A stretch of DNA of 64,000 nucleotides from an uncultured Tenacibaculum sp. (GTDB lineage Bacteria; Bacteroidota; Bacteroidia; Flavobacteriales; Flavobacteriaceae): NCBI GenBank assembly GCA_937922085.1, contig CAKZVD010000038.1, forward strand, positions 22,674 through 86,673, read 5' to 3'. The position numbers and the translations under genes are program-made. How positions within the stretch are numbered: position 1 is the stretch's first letter; each line of letters starts with the position of its first letter. The notes beneath the pieces are model-generated. The model made no database searches. It had not been told where the DNA came from and saw only the letters and a list, made by a program, of their open reading frames with translations. This document shows positions 34,579 through 43,536 of this stretch, one piece after another.

Positions 34579-35604
34579 TCATTCAAAATTTATTCTAGAC
34601 ATAATAGGGAAATGATCAGAGTATTTTGGAGTGTAGGTTTTAAAATTATGAATTTGAGTTTTGTTGTCTGTTAAAATAAAATCGATACGCATCGGAAAAA
34701 AATAATTGAAAGATTTACCAAAACCAATACCAGCTTCTTCAAAAGCATCTTTTTTACCTTTAGAAATTTGTCTATACACCCAAGAAAAAGCTGTGTTATT
34801 AAAATCACCACAAATAACTTTTTTTCCGTTCCATTTTTTTTCATGATCTAAAAAAACAGCTACTTGAGAAGCTTGTTTTTTAAAACCATTTTTTAAACGA
34901 GCAATTAATTTTTCAGAATTCTTTTCTCCGAAGTTTTCTTTTCTTGGATTTATTTTTAACGATTGTAAATGTAAATTGTAAACACGCACCGTATCTTTTC
35001 CTTTAAGAATATCAATAAAAATAGCATTATTGGCACTTTGTTTAAAATCTAAAGAACCTTTATTAATTATTTTAAATTTTGAATAAATAGCTAAGCCAAA
35101 TTTCTTTTTTTTCGATTTAGAAACAATATAAGAATATGGATAACTAATTTTATTTTGTTTAGAATTGTAATACTCTTGTATGGTAAGTATATCTGGATCT
35201 TTTTCTTTTATAAAACTGAATATTTTTTGATCAATATCGTCTTGTTTAATCCACTTATATACATTAAACATACGAACATTATAACTCATTACTTTAATGT
35301 CATTATTACGCGCTGTATTCTTTTCTGAAAATTTTAAAAAAGGAGGAAAGAAAATCCACCCAATTAGTAATACGATACCAGAAATTATAAAATGTTTTTT
35401 AAGTTTTAACAACCAATAAATTAAGAATAAGAGATTAATTATAATTAATAATGGTATTGCTAAACTAGCTATAGAAAATACAGGAACAGTTTTAGGAGAA
35501 ATAAAAGCAAGAAAATAAGATAACAATAATATAGTAGCTGCAATAGAGTTTATATAGTAGAGCAGTTTATTAAATAAAGAATATTTTTGTTTCTTATTTG
35601 CCAC
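34579..35604 (-). CDS. Membrane-anchored endonuclease/exonuclease/phosphatase-family protein
   Basis: The 341-aa protein has two or three N-terminal membrane helices (about 10-90), then an EEP domain. Landmarks are VMSYNVRMFN, the metal-binding DILTIQEYYN, the catalytic-loop CGDFNN and the C-terminal SDHFPIMSRI. This architecture is common in flavobacteria next to rhomboid genes. The substrate could be DNA or phospholipid head groups; not determined. It overlaps the rhomboid gene stop/start by one base. Confidence 0.85.
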   Translation of the reverse strand: MANKKQKYSLFNKLLYYINSIAATILLLSYFLAFISPKTVPVFSIASLAIPLLIIINLLFLIYWLLKLKKHFIISGIVLLIGWIFFPPFLKFSEKNTARNNDIKVMSYNVRMFNVYKWIKQDDIDQKIFSFIKEKDPDILTIQEYYNSKQNKISYPYSYIVSKSKKKKFGLAIYSKFKIINKGSLDFKQSANNAIFIDILKGKDTVRVYNLHLQSLKINPRKENFGEKNSEKLIARLKNGFKKQASQVAVFLDHEKKWNGKKVICGDFNNTAFSWVYRQISKGKKDAFEEAGIGFGKSFNYFFPMRIDFILTDNKTQIHNFKTYTPKYSDHFPIMSRINFE

Positions 35605-36470
35605 TATTGTTTTTTACCCTGTTTAAATAAAAATTCTTTCTCTTCTTTAGAAAGTGTATCATAACCAGATTTTCCTATTTTGTCTAAAATTTCATCAATT
35701 TGTTGTTGATTTTCAGATTTGTTTTTAAAAGGACCAGTTGTAGCCATTTTCTTTTTTGAGTTATGTACCGTTTTTAAAGGAGCTTTCTTTTTTCTACGAA
35801 ATAGATTGGTAAAAGGTTTAAAAATATCTAATTCTTTACTACTAAGGCTACTTATATATAAATAACCAAATAAAGCACCGCCTAAATGAGCAAAATGACC
35901 ACCAGCATTACTTCCTGCTAATTTTATTAAATCTAAAACGACAAAAAATGCTGCTAAATGCCAAACTTTTACGTAACCAATTAAAGCAAAACGTAATTGA
36001 TAGTTTGGAATATGAGTAGCGGTACCGATAATAATAGCAGAAATACCAGCAGAAGCCCCAACTAAAGTATAAGTTTGCCCTGCAAAGAGAGGGAAAAAAT
36101 TCATAGCTACTAAGAAAAATAAACCACCCCAAAGTGTACCCAGTATATAAAAACTAAGCAATTGTTTTTGTGTGAAATAATCTAAAAATAGACGTCCAAA
36201 AAGATATAGCCACATACAGTTAAAAAGAATATGCAAAAAACCACCATGTAAAAAACCATAACTTATAAGTGCCCAAGGTTTTGTTAGTAAAGAACTAAAA
36301 GAAGACGAAAGAGCAAACCAATCACCTAAAAACGTACTCTGAATTTTAAAAAGACTTGAAAAAACAGTCATTAATAAACCTAAAATGAATACGCTAATAT
36401 TTATGTAGATTAGTTTTTCTACAATACTTGCGTTCTTAAAATTATATTTTAATGTTTTTATAAATTCCAT
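35604..36470 (-). CDS. Rhomboid-family intramembrane serine protease (downstream copy)
   Basis: From the chosen ATG (one base after the neighbouring stop) the product is about 288 aa with six predicted helices. The rhomboid signature is complete: HGGFLHILFNCMWLYLFG, the catalytic-serine motif GASAGISAI and the catalytic-histidine HFAHLGGALFG. A C-terminal cytoplasmic tail of about 70 residues is rich in Lys. An in-frame start 42 bases upstream would overlap the neighbouring gene and was not used. Confidence 0.87.
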   Translation of the reverse strand: MEFIKTLKYNFKNASIVEKLIYINISVFILGLLMTVFSSLFKIQSTFLGDWFALSSSFSSLLTKPWALISYGFLHGGFLHILFNCMWLYLFGRLFLDYFTQKQLLSFYILGTLWGGLFFLVAMNFFPLFAGQTYTLVGASAGISAIIIGTATHIPNYQLRFALIGYVKVWHLAAFFVVLDLIKLAGSNAGGHFAHLGGALFGYLYISSLSSKELDIFKPFTNLFRRKKKAPLKTVHNSKKKMATTGPFKNKSENQQQIDEILDKIGKSGYDTLSKEEKEFLFKQGKKQ

Positions 36471-36471
36471 T

Positions 36472-37197
36472 CTAATAAACTCTAAATTGATTTTTTTTCC
36501 AATACCAAGCAATAATAAAACCTATAATAGCTCCACCAACATGTGCAAAATGCGCTACATTTCCTACTGAATATTTTGTCATTCCAAAAAATAAATCACT
36601 TGCTATTATTAAAGGAATAAAATATTTAGCAGCTATAGGAACAGGAAAAAAGATCATTGCTAGCTTTGCATTAGGGAATGCTAAACCAAAAGCTACTAAA
36701 ATTCCATAAATAGCACCAGATGCACCTACGGCAGGGGCGTTATATAAAGAGTAGAATTCACTCATTGTCTCATGTGAGAGTGTAATTAAAGAGTCATTAT
36801 ATCTACCAGTTTTTAGAATATCCATAATATCTGAAGATGATACTCCTAAGTTAACTAATTGTTCATATATACCATCAAACTGATAATAATTTACTAAAGT
36901 ATATATTAAACCAGCACCAATACCCGCAGAGAAATAAAAGAATAAAAATTTATTTTTACCCCACATTTGTTCTAGAGGAGTACCAAATGCCCATAAACCA
37001 TACATGTTAAATAAAAGATGAAATTCACTACCGTGCATAAAAATATGCGTCAAGTATTGCCAAAATCCAAAATGCTCATTTTTAGGGAAATGCAAAGCAA
37101 ATATATTCGTTAAGTCCAATTTTAATACTATTGGCCCAAAAAATAAAATCACATTTACAATAATTAAATGCTTTATAACTGGAGTTAATTTTTGCAT
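36472..37197 (-). CDS. Rhomboid-family intramembrane serine protease (upstream copy)
   Basis: This 241-aa rhomboid has HGSEFHLLFNMYGLWAFG, the catalytic-serine motif GASGAIYG and the histidine motif HFAHVGGAIIG. An insertion of about 40 residues between helices 3 and 4 separates it from its neighbour. It follows mutL by three bases and is followed by the second rhomboid. The order mutL-rhomboid-rhomboid-EEP is conserved in flavobacteria. Confidence 0.88.
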   Translation of the reverse strand: MQKLTPVIKHLIIVNVILFFGPIVLKLDLTNIFALHFPKNEHFGFWQYLTHIFMHGSEFHLLFNMYGLWAFGTPLEQMWGKNKFLFFYFSAGIGAGLIYTLVNYYQFDGIYEQLVNLGVSSSDIMDILKTGRYNDSLITLSHETMSEFYSLYNAPAVGASGAIYGILVAFGLAFPNAKLAMIFFPVPIAAKYFIPLIIASDLFFGMTKYSVGNVAHFAHVGGAIIGFIIAWYWKKNQFRVY

Positions 37198-37200
37198 AGT

Positions 37201-39048
37201 TTATTTATTAAAAATAGTATCAATTTCTTGTAAAGTTAAGGTTTTAAAAGTAGCTTTTCCTAGAGGAGAAGTACTTGGTTCTTTACATGAAAATAAATTA
37301 TTTACTAAGTTTTCTTGTTCTTTAACCAATAAGACTGTTCCTGTTTTTATAGCTAAAGATTTTGCAAATGATTTTGCCATAACATCAAAATGGCTAAAAC
37401 TTTCATTAGGAACTTCTAATTTCATGTCATCTAATAATTGTTCTAAAACTAAAGTAATCTGACTTTCTGTTATAGAAGTAGGAATACCACCAATAGTAAC
37501 TCCCTCTTTTGTAAACTCATTAAAAACAAAACCAGTACTTTCTAAATCTGATTTTATTCCATAAATCATTTCTATATCTGTGGTAGATAAATTAATACTA
37601 ATAGGAAATAATAACTGTTGACTACTAGCTTCTTTTACAGTAATGTTTTCTAAAAATTCTTCATACAATACACGTTGATGCGCTAAAGATTGATGAATTA
37701 AAACAGCTCCCGATTTAATTGAGCTTAAAATATATTTTTTTTGAATCTGAAATGTTTTACCAGTTTCAGTTTCTTGTTTGGTTTCAAAAAGTTCTTCTTG
37801 TTTGGTGGTTTCTGTAGAAACAGCACTTGTGTATAAAGATTCCCAACTACCAGGGTCTTTCTTGAAATTAGATTGATATGTTGAGGTATTGGTACTTTTA
37901 GGCTCCTCTTTAAAAGAAGTAGTTTCGGTTACATCATTTTTAAACGGATTAAAAGTAGGGTCTACAATAATTTTTGGAGTAGAAAAACTTTGCTTACTAT
38001 TTAAATTATAAGGTGTATCTAAATTAGCATCTCTATTAAAATCTAAAATAGGAGCAACGTTGTATTGGCCTAAGCTATGTTTTACTGTTGCTCTTAAAAT
38101 AGCATATAATGCTTTTTCGTTGTCAAACTTTATTTCTGTTTTAGTAGGATGAATATTAATATCAATACTATTAGGAGGTACTTCAAAGTAAATAAAATAG
38201 GTGGGATGTGTACCTTGTTCTAATAATCCTTCAAAAGCATTATTAACAGCATGATTTAAATAAGAACTTTTAATAAACCTGTTGTTTACAAAAAAGAATT
38301 GTTCTCCTCTTTTTCTTTTTGAAAACTCAGGTTTTGCAATAAAACCTTTTATGGTAATGATGTCGGTTTGTTCGTCTAACGGAACTAATTTTTCATTCGT
38401 TTTCGCACCAAACATAGAAACAATACGTTTGCGAGAGTTGCTTTCCTTTAAATGATACACTTCATTGTCATTATGGTATAATGAAAAAGAGATCATTGGA
38501 TGTGCCAGTGCAACTCGCTGAAATTCATCAATAATATGACGTGTTTCCACTGTATCAGACTTTAGGAAGTTTCTACGAGCAGGAATATTGTAAAATAAAT
38601 TTTTTACCGCTATGCTTGTACCTTTAGCGGTAGATACAACCTCTTGAGATACGATATCACTTCCTTCTATTTTTATAGAAGTACCTAATTCTTGGTTTTC
38701 TTGTTTTGTTTTTAATTCTACATGTGCAATTGCTGCTATTGAAGCTAATGCTTCTCCTCTAAAACCTTTGGTTTGCAAATTAAAAAGATCTTGCGCATCT
38801 TTAATTTTAGAAGTAGCATGCCTTTCAAAAGATAAACGGGCGTCGGTATTACTCATACCTTTTCCGTTATCAATTACTTGAATAAGTGTTTTACCAGCAC
38901 CTTTTAAAAGTAAAGTAATTGTAGTAGCATTTGCATCAATTGCATTCTCTAATAATTCTTTAACTACAGACGCTGGGCGTTGTACAACCTCACCTGCTGC
39001 AATTTGATTGGCAACATGGTCGGGTAGTAATTGTATGATATCTGACAT
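37201..39048 (-). CDS. mutL: DNA mismatch repair protein MutL
   Basis: MutL couples mismatch recognition by MutS to strand processing. The 615-aa protein has the GHKL ATPase N-terminus with KELLENAIDANAT, DNGKGM and GFRGEALASIAA, followed by a linker and the C-terminal dimerisation domain. The usual endonuclease motif DQHA(X)2E(X)4E is not intact: the aligned stretch near residue 452 reads HQSLAHQRVLYEE. The expected C-terminal zinc-site cysteine region reads CKEPSTSPLGKATF. Nicking activity therefore may be absent or altered. Its start overlaps the previous gene by one base. Confidence 0.93.
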   Translation of the reverse strand: MSDIIQLLPDHVANQIAAGEVVQRPASVVKELLENAIDANATTITLLLKGAGKTLIQVIDNGKGMSNTDARLSFERHATSKIKDAQDLFNLQTKGFRGEALASIAAIAHVELKTKQENQELGTSIKIEGSDIVSQEVVSTAKGTSIAVKNLFYNIPARRNFLKSDTVETRHIIDEFQRVALAHPMISFSLYHNDNEVYHLKESNSRKRIVSMFGAKTNEKLVPLDEQTDIITIKGFIAKPEFSKRKRGEQFFFVNNRFIKSSYLNHAVNNAFEGLLEQGTHPTYFIYFEVPPNSIDINIHPTKTEIKFDNEKALYAILRATVKHSLGQYNVAPILDFNRDANLDTPYNLNSKQSFSTPKIIVDPTFNPFKNDVTETTSFKEEPKSTNTSTYQSNFKKDPGSWESLYTSAVSTETTKQEELFETKQETETGKTFQIQKKYILSSIKSGAVLIHQSLAHQRVLYEEFLENITVKEASSQQLLFPISINLSTTDIEMIYGIKSDLESTGFVFNEFTKEGVTIGGIPTSITESQITLVLEQLLDDMKLEVPNESFSHFDVMAKSFAKSLAIKTGTVLLVKEQENLVNNLFSCKEPSTSPLGKATFKTLTLQEIDTIFNK

Positions 39049-39329
39049 TAATTATTTGGTAAAAATATGGATAGATCAAAGTCTATCAAGTATAAGAAAA
39101 TAAGCGTTAAAATTAGTACAATAGCTATTATAGTTTTGTTAAAACCACCATGTTCAGAAGTATTAAATTCATTTATAGCGGAACTAAATTTCCCCTTTAA
39201 TGATTTTTTCTTACCTACACTGGTTCTGTGTTCGTCAAATCTATGTTTTAACTCAAAAGGACTGCCTTCACCTTTGTAATAACGTGGCTGGTAATCGAAT
39301 TTCTTATTTTGTCTGTTTAAAAGTCCCAT
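39048..39329 (-). CDS. Small C-terminally anchored membrane protein of the ribH-mutL locus
   Basis: The 93-aa product has a basic N-terminal region (YQPRYYKGEGSPFELKHRFD) and one membrane helix near the C-terminus (about 66-84). Homologues are often labelled riboflavin synthase subunit beta because of their position near ribH, but the sequence has no lumazine or riboflavin synthase features. The start of mutL overlaps its stop. Function is unknown. Confidence 0.7.
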   Translation of the reverse strand: MGLLNRQNKKFDYQPRYYKGEGSPFELKHRFDEHRTSVGKKKSLKGKFSSAINEFNTSEHGGFNKTIIAIVLILTLIFLYLIDFDLSIFLPNN

Positions 39330-39451
39330 AAATAATTTTTTTGTAGTTTATTTGAGTGTTTCAAAAACCACACCAAAATGGAAATTCAAAGTTACGGAAT
39401 AATTGATAAGAGATCAAGATAAGAGTATGAATTAAGGCTTTTTTAGTAAAG

Positions 39452-40092
39452 TTATTGTTTTCTCTTTTTTGTTAAAACTGTACTGGTAACTTTAAATTGT
39501 TTGTTAATAAGCTTTATTTTAGTTCTATATTCTAAAGAAGGACAACATCTCCCGTCTTCAGAAGTGTAACAATAGGAGTTCCCAATTAATGTATTATCTT
39601 CAATTTTTTCTAAACTAAAATAACCTTGGCAGTCATTTATTTGCCAATTAGTAATAGGTTTAATTAATTGATAATTTGTTTTTTCTTCTAAAAACACAAA
39701 ATAATCAATCCACCAAACGTTTCCACCACCGCCACCGCCTTCTGTATTAACAATGACCAATACATCTTCTTGTTTGTCTGAGTTTAAATCGTTAAAATAA
39801 ATCCCCCTTTTTCCTTTAAGAGGAATAGAAATACTCATAAGCGTCATACCAAAATCATCTTTAGTTTCTGGAATAGAACGATAACTAATATTTAAAATAG
39901 AGTCTGTTTTCTCTTCAATTAGTTCAATTCCTTTACCACCATAATTTTCATTATAATAAGTCTTTATTTTTTTTAATAAACTGGAGCTTAATTGTTGTTC
40001 TTTTTTTTGTTAAGTTTTTTAGGAGTAATTTCCTTATTCTTATTACAAGAAAAAAGCAAAAGAGAAAATAGAATTATTATAATTCTGTTCAT
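39452..40092 (-). pseudogene. Lipoprotein gene split by a frameshift at an A8 tract
   Basis: The first part begins MNRIIIILFSLLLFSCNKNK (lipobox LFSC, Cys16) and stops at 39988 soon after a run of eight A on the coding strand (40001-40008). In the +1 frame, coding continues without interruption from KEQQLSSSLLKKIKTYY through YRSIPETKDDFGMTLMSI to the stop at 39452, where the open frame from 39847 has only been the C-terminal two thirds. One added A would give a single lipoprotein of roughly 213 aa with a Gly-rich segment and a Cys-rich end. It may be a real pseudogene, a phase-variable tract or a sequencing error. The family is not recognised. Confidence 0.7.
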
Positions 40093-40111
40093 CTTAAAAA
40101 AGGGAGAGGAA

Positions 40112-40618
40112 TTAAAAACCAACACTGGTACTAGTTCTTCCTTGGTTTTTAATTGCAGCCATCTTAATTGCAGCAATAGCGCATTCAATTCCTTTGTTTC
40201 CTAGTTTACCTCCAGATCTATCTATCGATTGCTGTTTGGTGTTATCTGTAAGTACACAAAAAATAACAGGTACATCATATTTGATATTTAAATCAACAAT
40301 TCCCTGGGTAACACCTTCACAAACAAAATCGAAATGTTTTGTTTCTCCTTGTATTACATTACCAATTGCAATTACAGCATCTAGTTTCTCTGTTTCAATC
40401 ATTTTTTTACAACCGAAAACTAATTCGAAACTACCAGGAACATCCCAAGAAACAATATTTTCTTTAACAGTTCCACAATCTAGTAATGCGTCTATAGCAC
40501 CCTTATGAAGATTGTTTGTGATTTCAGGATTCCATTCTGAAACAACAATCCCAAATCGAAAGTCTTTCGCATTTGGGATTGTGTTTTTATCGTAATAAGA
40601 TAAATTTGTTGTTGCCAT
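40112..40618 (-). CDS. ribH: 6,7-dimethyl-8-ribityllumazine synthase
   Basis: RibH condenses 5-amino-6-ribitylaminouracil with dihydroxybutanone phosphate in riboflavin synthesis. The 168-aa protein has the family blocks FGIVVSEWNPEITN, VPGSFELVFGCKKM, AVIAIGNVIQGETKHFDFV (in part) with the catalytic His, and GVLT-like VIFCVLTDNTKQQSIDRSGG (second half TDNTKQQSIDRSGG). It assembles into a capsid-like 60-mer or a pentamer in known members. Confidence 0.93.
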   Translation of the reverse strand: MATTNLSYYDKNTIPNAKDFRFGIVVSEWNPEITNNLHKGAIDALLDCGTVKENIVSWDVPGSFELVFGCKKMIETEKLDAVIAIGNVIQGETKHFDFVCEGVTQGIVDLNIKYDVPVIFCVLTDNTKQQSIDRSGGKLGNKGIECAIAAIKMAAIKNQGRTSTSVGF

Positions 40619-40709
40619 TTTGTTATAGTTGGCAGTATTTAGTTTACAGTATTCAGTAAAAAGAGTTTACCATTTAAACTGTTTAACTGAGCACTAATAA
40701 CTGCACACT

Positions 40710-41498
40710 TTACTGTGCGTATTTTGCACTATTAATATACTTTTCAATATCTCTACCTACTTGCGTAGTAGCATACTTTTCTTTTATAGTTGAAAATAAA
40801 GTTTCAGCTTTACTATATTGCTTTAATTGCATCGCTGTTTGCCCAGCTTTAAATAAAAACATTGGAGCTGTAAACTCATTTGCTTTTTTGCTAGCAGCTT
40901 TTTCATAATACTCTAAAGCTTGTTCTTGCTGATTTAAATCAGCAAAAGCATCACCTATTGCACCTAAAGCAGTAGGGCCTAAAACTTCATCATCAGAACT
41001 AAATTGATCTAAATGCTCAATAGCTTTTTCGTATTTTTTCATTTTTAAATAAGAAATACCAGCATAATAATTAGCTATATTTCCTGCTTTAGTACTTCCA
41101 AAAGTATTAGCTACATCTAAAAATCCATATTTACCATCTACACCACCTTTTAAACCTAAGTTGTATAAACTATCGGCTTCAGTCCCTGCAGCTTTTTCCG
41201 CTTTATCGAAAAAAGATCTAGGGTATGCTAATTCGTTAGAAGCTTCTAATTCTGTTGGTTCTGATATAAATTTATTATACGCTAAATAGCCTAAAATAAT
41301 TGCAGCAACTGCGATTAGTCCCAAAAATAAAGGTTTACTATTTTTTTCTATCCATTGCTCAGATTTGTTAGCCGCTTCATCTAATCCTTCAAATGCTTTA
41401 GCTACGTCACTTTGAGACTCATCGAATGTATCTTCAATAGTATCTTCTACAACCTTTTCTTTCTTAGGTTTATATCCACGCTTTTTATATGTTGCCAT
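40710..41498 (-). CDS. Membrane-anchored tetratricopeptide repeat protein
   Basis: The 262-aa protein has a charged disordered N-terminus (about 1-45), one membrane helix (about 54-72) and four TPR-like helical pairs (about 100-255), for example AGNIANYYAGISYLKMKKYE and GPTALGAIGDAFADLNQQEQ. The layout resembles YfgM-type anchored TPR proteins of envelope quality control; the exact role is unknown. It is divergent from recF with its own promoter box. Confidence 0.82.
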   Translation of the reverse strand: MATYKKRGYKPKKEKVVEDTIEDTFDESQSDVAKAFEGLDEAANKSEQWIEKNSKPLFLGLIAVAAIILGYLAYNKFISEPTELEASNELAYPRSFFDKAEKAAGTEADSLYNLGLKGGVDGKYGFLDVANTFGSTKAGNIANYYAGISYLKMKKYEKAIEHLDQFSSDDEVLGPTALGAIGDAFADLNQQEQALEYYEKAASKKANEFTAPMFLFKAGQTAMQLKQYSKAETLFSTIKEKYATTQVGRDIEKYINSAKYAQ

Positions 41499-41520
41499 AA
41501 TTGTTATAAAATTAGTGGCG

Positions 41521-41528
41521 CAAAAATA
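41521..41528 (-). promoter_or_regulatory. -7 promoter box for the TPR gene
   Basis: TATTTTTG on the minus strand matches TAnnTTTG, 22 bases upstream of the ATG at 41498. Confidence 0.5.
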
Positions 41529-41601
41529 GTTTTTTTAATTGGATTTTAAAAGCCGATTTTTCGTTATTTTGCGCTTCCTGTTTTATAAACAAAGAAAGCC
41601 C

Positions 41602-42681
41602 GTGTATTTAGAGAAATTATCTTTAGTGAATTTTAAAAATATTGATGCACAAACATTTAGTTTTGAAAAAAAAATTAATTGTTTTGTAGGTGACAATGGC
41701 GTTGGGAAAACAAACGTTTTAGACGCAATTTATTATTTGTCGTTTACTAAAAGTTATTTTAATCCTGTTGCAACACAAAATATTAAACATAATGAAGATT
41801 TTTTTGTAATTGAAGGAGATTACATGTTAGACGAACGAACAGAGAAGATTATTTGTTCTTTGAAAAAAGGGCAAAAAAAGATGCTAAAAAGAAACGGAAA
41901 GGTTTACGAACGGTTTTCTGAACACATAGGTCAGTTTCCTTTGGTTATTATTTCACCAGCAGATAGAGATTTAATTACAGAGGGTAGTGAAAATAGGAGG
42001 AAGTTTATGGATGGCGTAATTTCTCAACAAAATAAAGAATATTTAAAGGCTGTAATAGCTTACGGAAAAGTAATAAGTCAGCGAAATGCATTATTAAAGT
42101 TTTTTGCAGCAAATCGTACTTTTGATGCATTAAATTTGAAGGTATACAATGAGCAATTAATACAATACGGTACCATAATACATGAAAAAAGAAAAGAGTT
42201 TTTAGAAAAATTCACACCTATTTTTAATGAGAAATATCAAGTAATTTCTAACGCTAAAGAAGAAGTGAATTTATATTATAAAAGTCAATTAAATGAAATA
42301 TCATTTAATGATTTGTTAGATAAAAATCTAGAAAAAGATAAAGTATTACAATATACTTCTGTTGGAGTACACAAAGATGATCTTAGTTTTTTAATAGGAG
42401 ATTATCCTGTGAAAAAATTTGGTTCTCAAGGACAGCAGAAATCATATTTAGTAGCTTTAAAATTAGCACAATTTGAATTTATAAAAAAGCAATCTGAAAT
42501 AACACCAATACTGTTATTAGATGATATTTTTGATAAGTTAGATGAGCATCGAGTTTCGCAAATTATTAGTTTGGTGAACAATGATGAATTTGGACAGATT
42601 TTTATTACAGATACTCATTTTGAAAGAACGGAAGAAGTAGTGAAACAAAGTAATAAACCTTATCAAATATTTAATCTTTAG
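41602..42681 (+). CDS. recF: DNA replication and repair protein RecF
   Basis: RecF is an SMC-like ATPase that loads RecA at gapped DNA with RecO and RecR. The chosen GTG start gives [15 protein letters not shown], the standard RecF N-terminus; an upstream ATG would add a 21-residue basic and hydrophobic stretch not seen in the family. The 359-aa protein has Walker [10 protein letters not shown], the signature [18 protein letters not shown] and Walker [14 protein letters not shown]. The stop is four bases before the next gene. Confidence 0.92.
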   Translation: MYLEKLSLVNFKNIDAQTFSFEKKINCFVGDNGVGKTNVLDAIYYLSFTKSYFNPVATQNIKHNEDFFVIEGDYMLDERTEKIICSLKKGQKKMLKRNGKVYERFSEHIGQFPLVIISPADRDLITEGSENRRKFMDGVISQQNKEYLKAVIAYGKVISQRNALLKFFAANRTFDALNLKVYNEQLIQYGTIIHEKRKEFLEKFTPIFNEKYQVISNAKEEVNLYYKSQLNEISFNDLLDKNLEKDKVLQYTSVGVHKDDLSFLIGDYPVKKFGSQGQQKSYLVALKLAQFEFIKKQSEITPILLLDDIFDKLDEHRVSQIISLVNNDEFGQIFITDTHFERTEEVVKQSNKPYQIFNL

Positions 42682-42685
42682 TAAA

Positions 42686-42982
42686 ATGGCAAAAAGAGAA
42701 AATAATAGTATTTCAATAAAAGATTTAATGAATTCTTTTATTAAAGAGAATAAATTAGAAAAAGGTTTTCAGAAAATCCATATTGAGGAAGCATGGAAAA
42801 AATTGATGGGATCTGGAGTGTCTTCTTATACAAGTGAAGTTAAGTTGCAAAACGGAACTTTAATTGTTCGATTAAACTCTTCGGTTTTAAGAGAGGAATT
42901 AAGTTACGGAAAAGAAAAAATTGTAAAAATGATAAATGAAGAAATGGGAGAAGTGGTTGTTAGAAAAATAATGTTGGTTTAA
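42686..42982 (+). CDS. DUF721 (DciA-like) protein
   Basis: The 98-aa protein is a DUF721 member with IEEAWKKLMGSGVSSYT near the N-terminus and LIVRLNSSVLREELSYGKEK in the KH-like domain. In other bacteria DUF721/DciA helps load the replicative helicase; the match here is by domain and by the conserved position behind recF. The two are co-transcribed. Confidence 0.85.
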   Translation: MAKRENNSISIKDLMNSFIKENKLEKGFQKIHIEEAWKKLMGSGVSSYTSEVKLQNGTLIVRLNSSVLREELSYGKEKIVKMINEEMGEVVVRKIMLV

Positions 42983-43000
42983 GTAGTTTTATAACAAATA

Positions 43001-43033
43001 AAAAACGCATTACTTATTAAGCAACGCGTTTTT
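43001..43033. terminator. Bidirectional terminator between DUF721 gene and ndk
   Basis: AAAAACGC and GCGTTTTT outer arms with an imperfect inner stem lie between convergent genes. Confidence 0.75.
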
Positions 43034-43055
43034 ATGTTTTTTATAATGTTTTTAA

Positions 43056-43475
43056 TTAAAACATTTCTCTAGCAGAAAAGTGAAAGTTACCTTCGATAGC
43101 TGCATTTTCATCAGAATCTGAACCATGTACTGCATTTTCACCAATAGAAGTTGCATATGATTTTCTAATAGTACCTTCAGCTGCTTCAGCAGGGTTTGTA
43201 GCACCGATTAAAGTTCTAAAATCTTCAACAGCATTATCTTTTTCTAAAATAGCAGCAACAATTGGTCCGCGAGTCATGAATTCAACTAATTCACCAAAAA
43301 ACGGACGTTCGTTATGAACTGCATAAAAAGCTTCAGCATCTCTTTTAGTCATGTGCGTTTTCTTTACCGCAACAATTCTAAATCCAGCAGCATTAATTTT
43401 TTCTAAAATAGCACCAGTATGTCCATTTTCAACAGCATCTGGTTTAATCATTGTAAAAGTTCTATTTGTTGCCAT
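43056..43475 (-). CDS. ndk: Nucleoside diphosphate kinase
   Basis: Ndk transfers the gamma phosphate of ATP to nucleoside diphosphates through a phosphohistidine. The 139-aa protein has [13 protein letters not shown] at the N-terminus and the active-site [12 protein letters not shown] with the catalytic His near residue 115. Length is normal. Confidence 0.95.
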   Translation of the reverse strand: MATNRTFTMIKPDAVENGHTGAILEKINAAGFRIVAVKKTHMTKRDAEAFYAVHNERPFFGELVEFMTRGPIVAAILEKDNAVEDFRTLIGATNPAEAAEGTIRKSYATSIGENAVHGSDSDENAAIEGNFHFSAREMF

Positions 43476-43505
43476 TTGTATTTGTTTCTAAATTATAATT
43501 TCGCG

Positions 43506-43535
43506 CAAAAATACGTTTTTTAATGTTACTTACAA
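43506..43535 (-). promoter_or_regulatory. ndk promoter with -33 and -7 elements
   Basis: On the minus strand TTG (43533-43535), 19 bases, then TATTTTTG (43506-43513) match the Bacteroidota -33/-7 pattern. The -7 box is 30 bases before the ndk ATG. Confidence 0.6.
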
Positions 43536-43536
43536 G

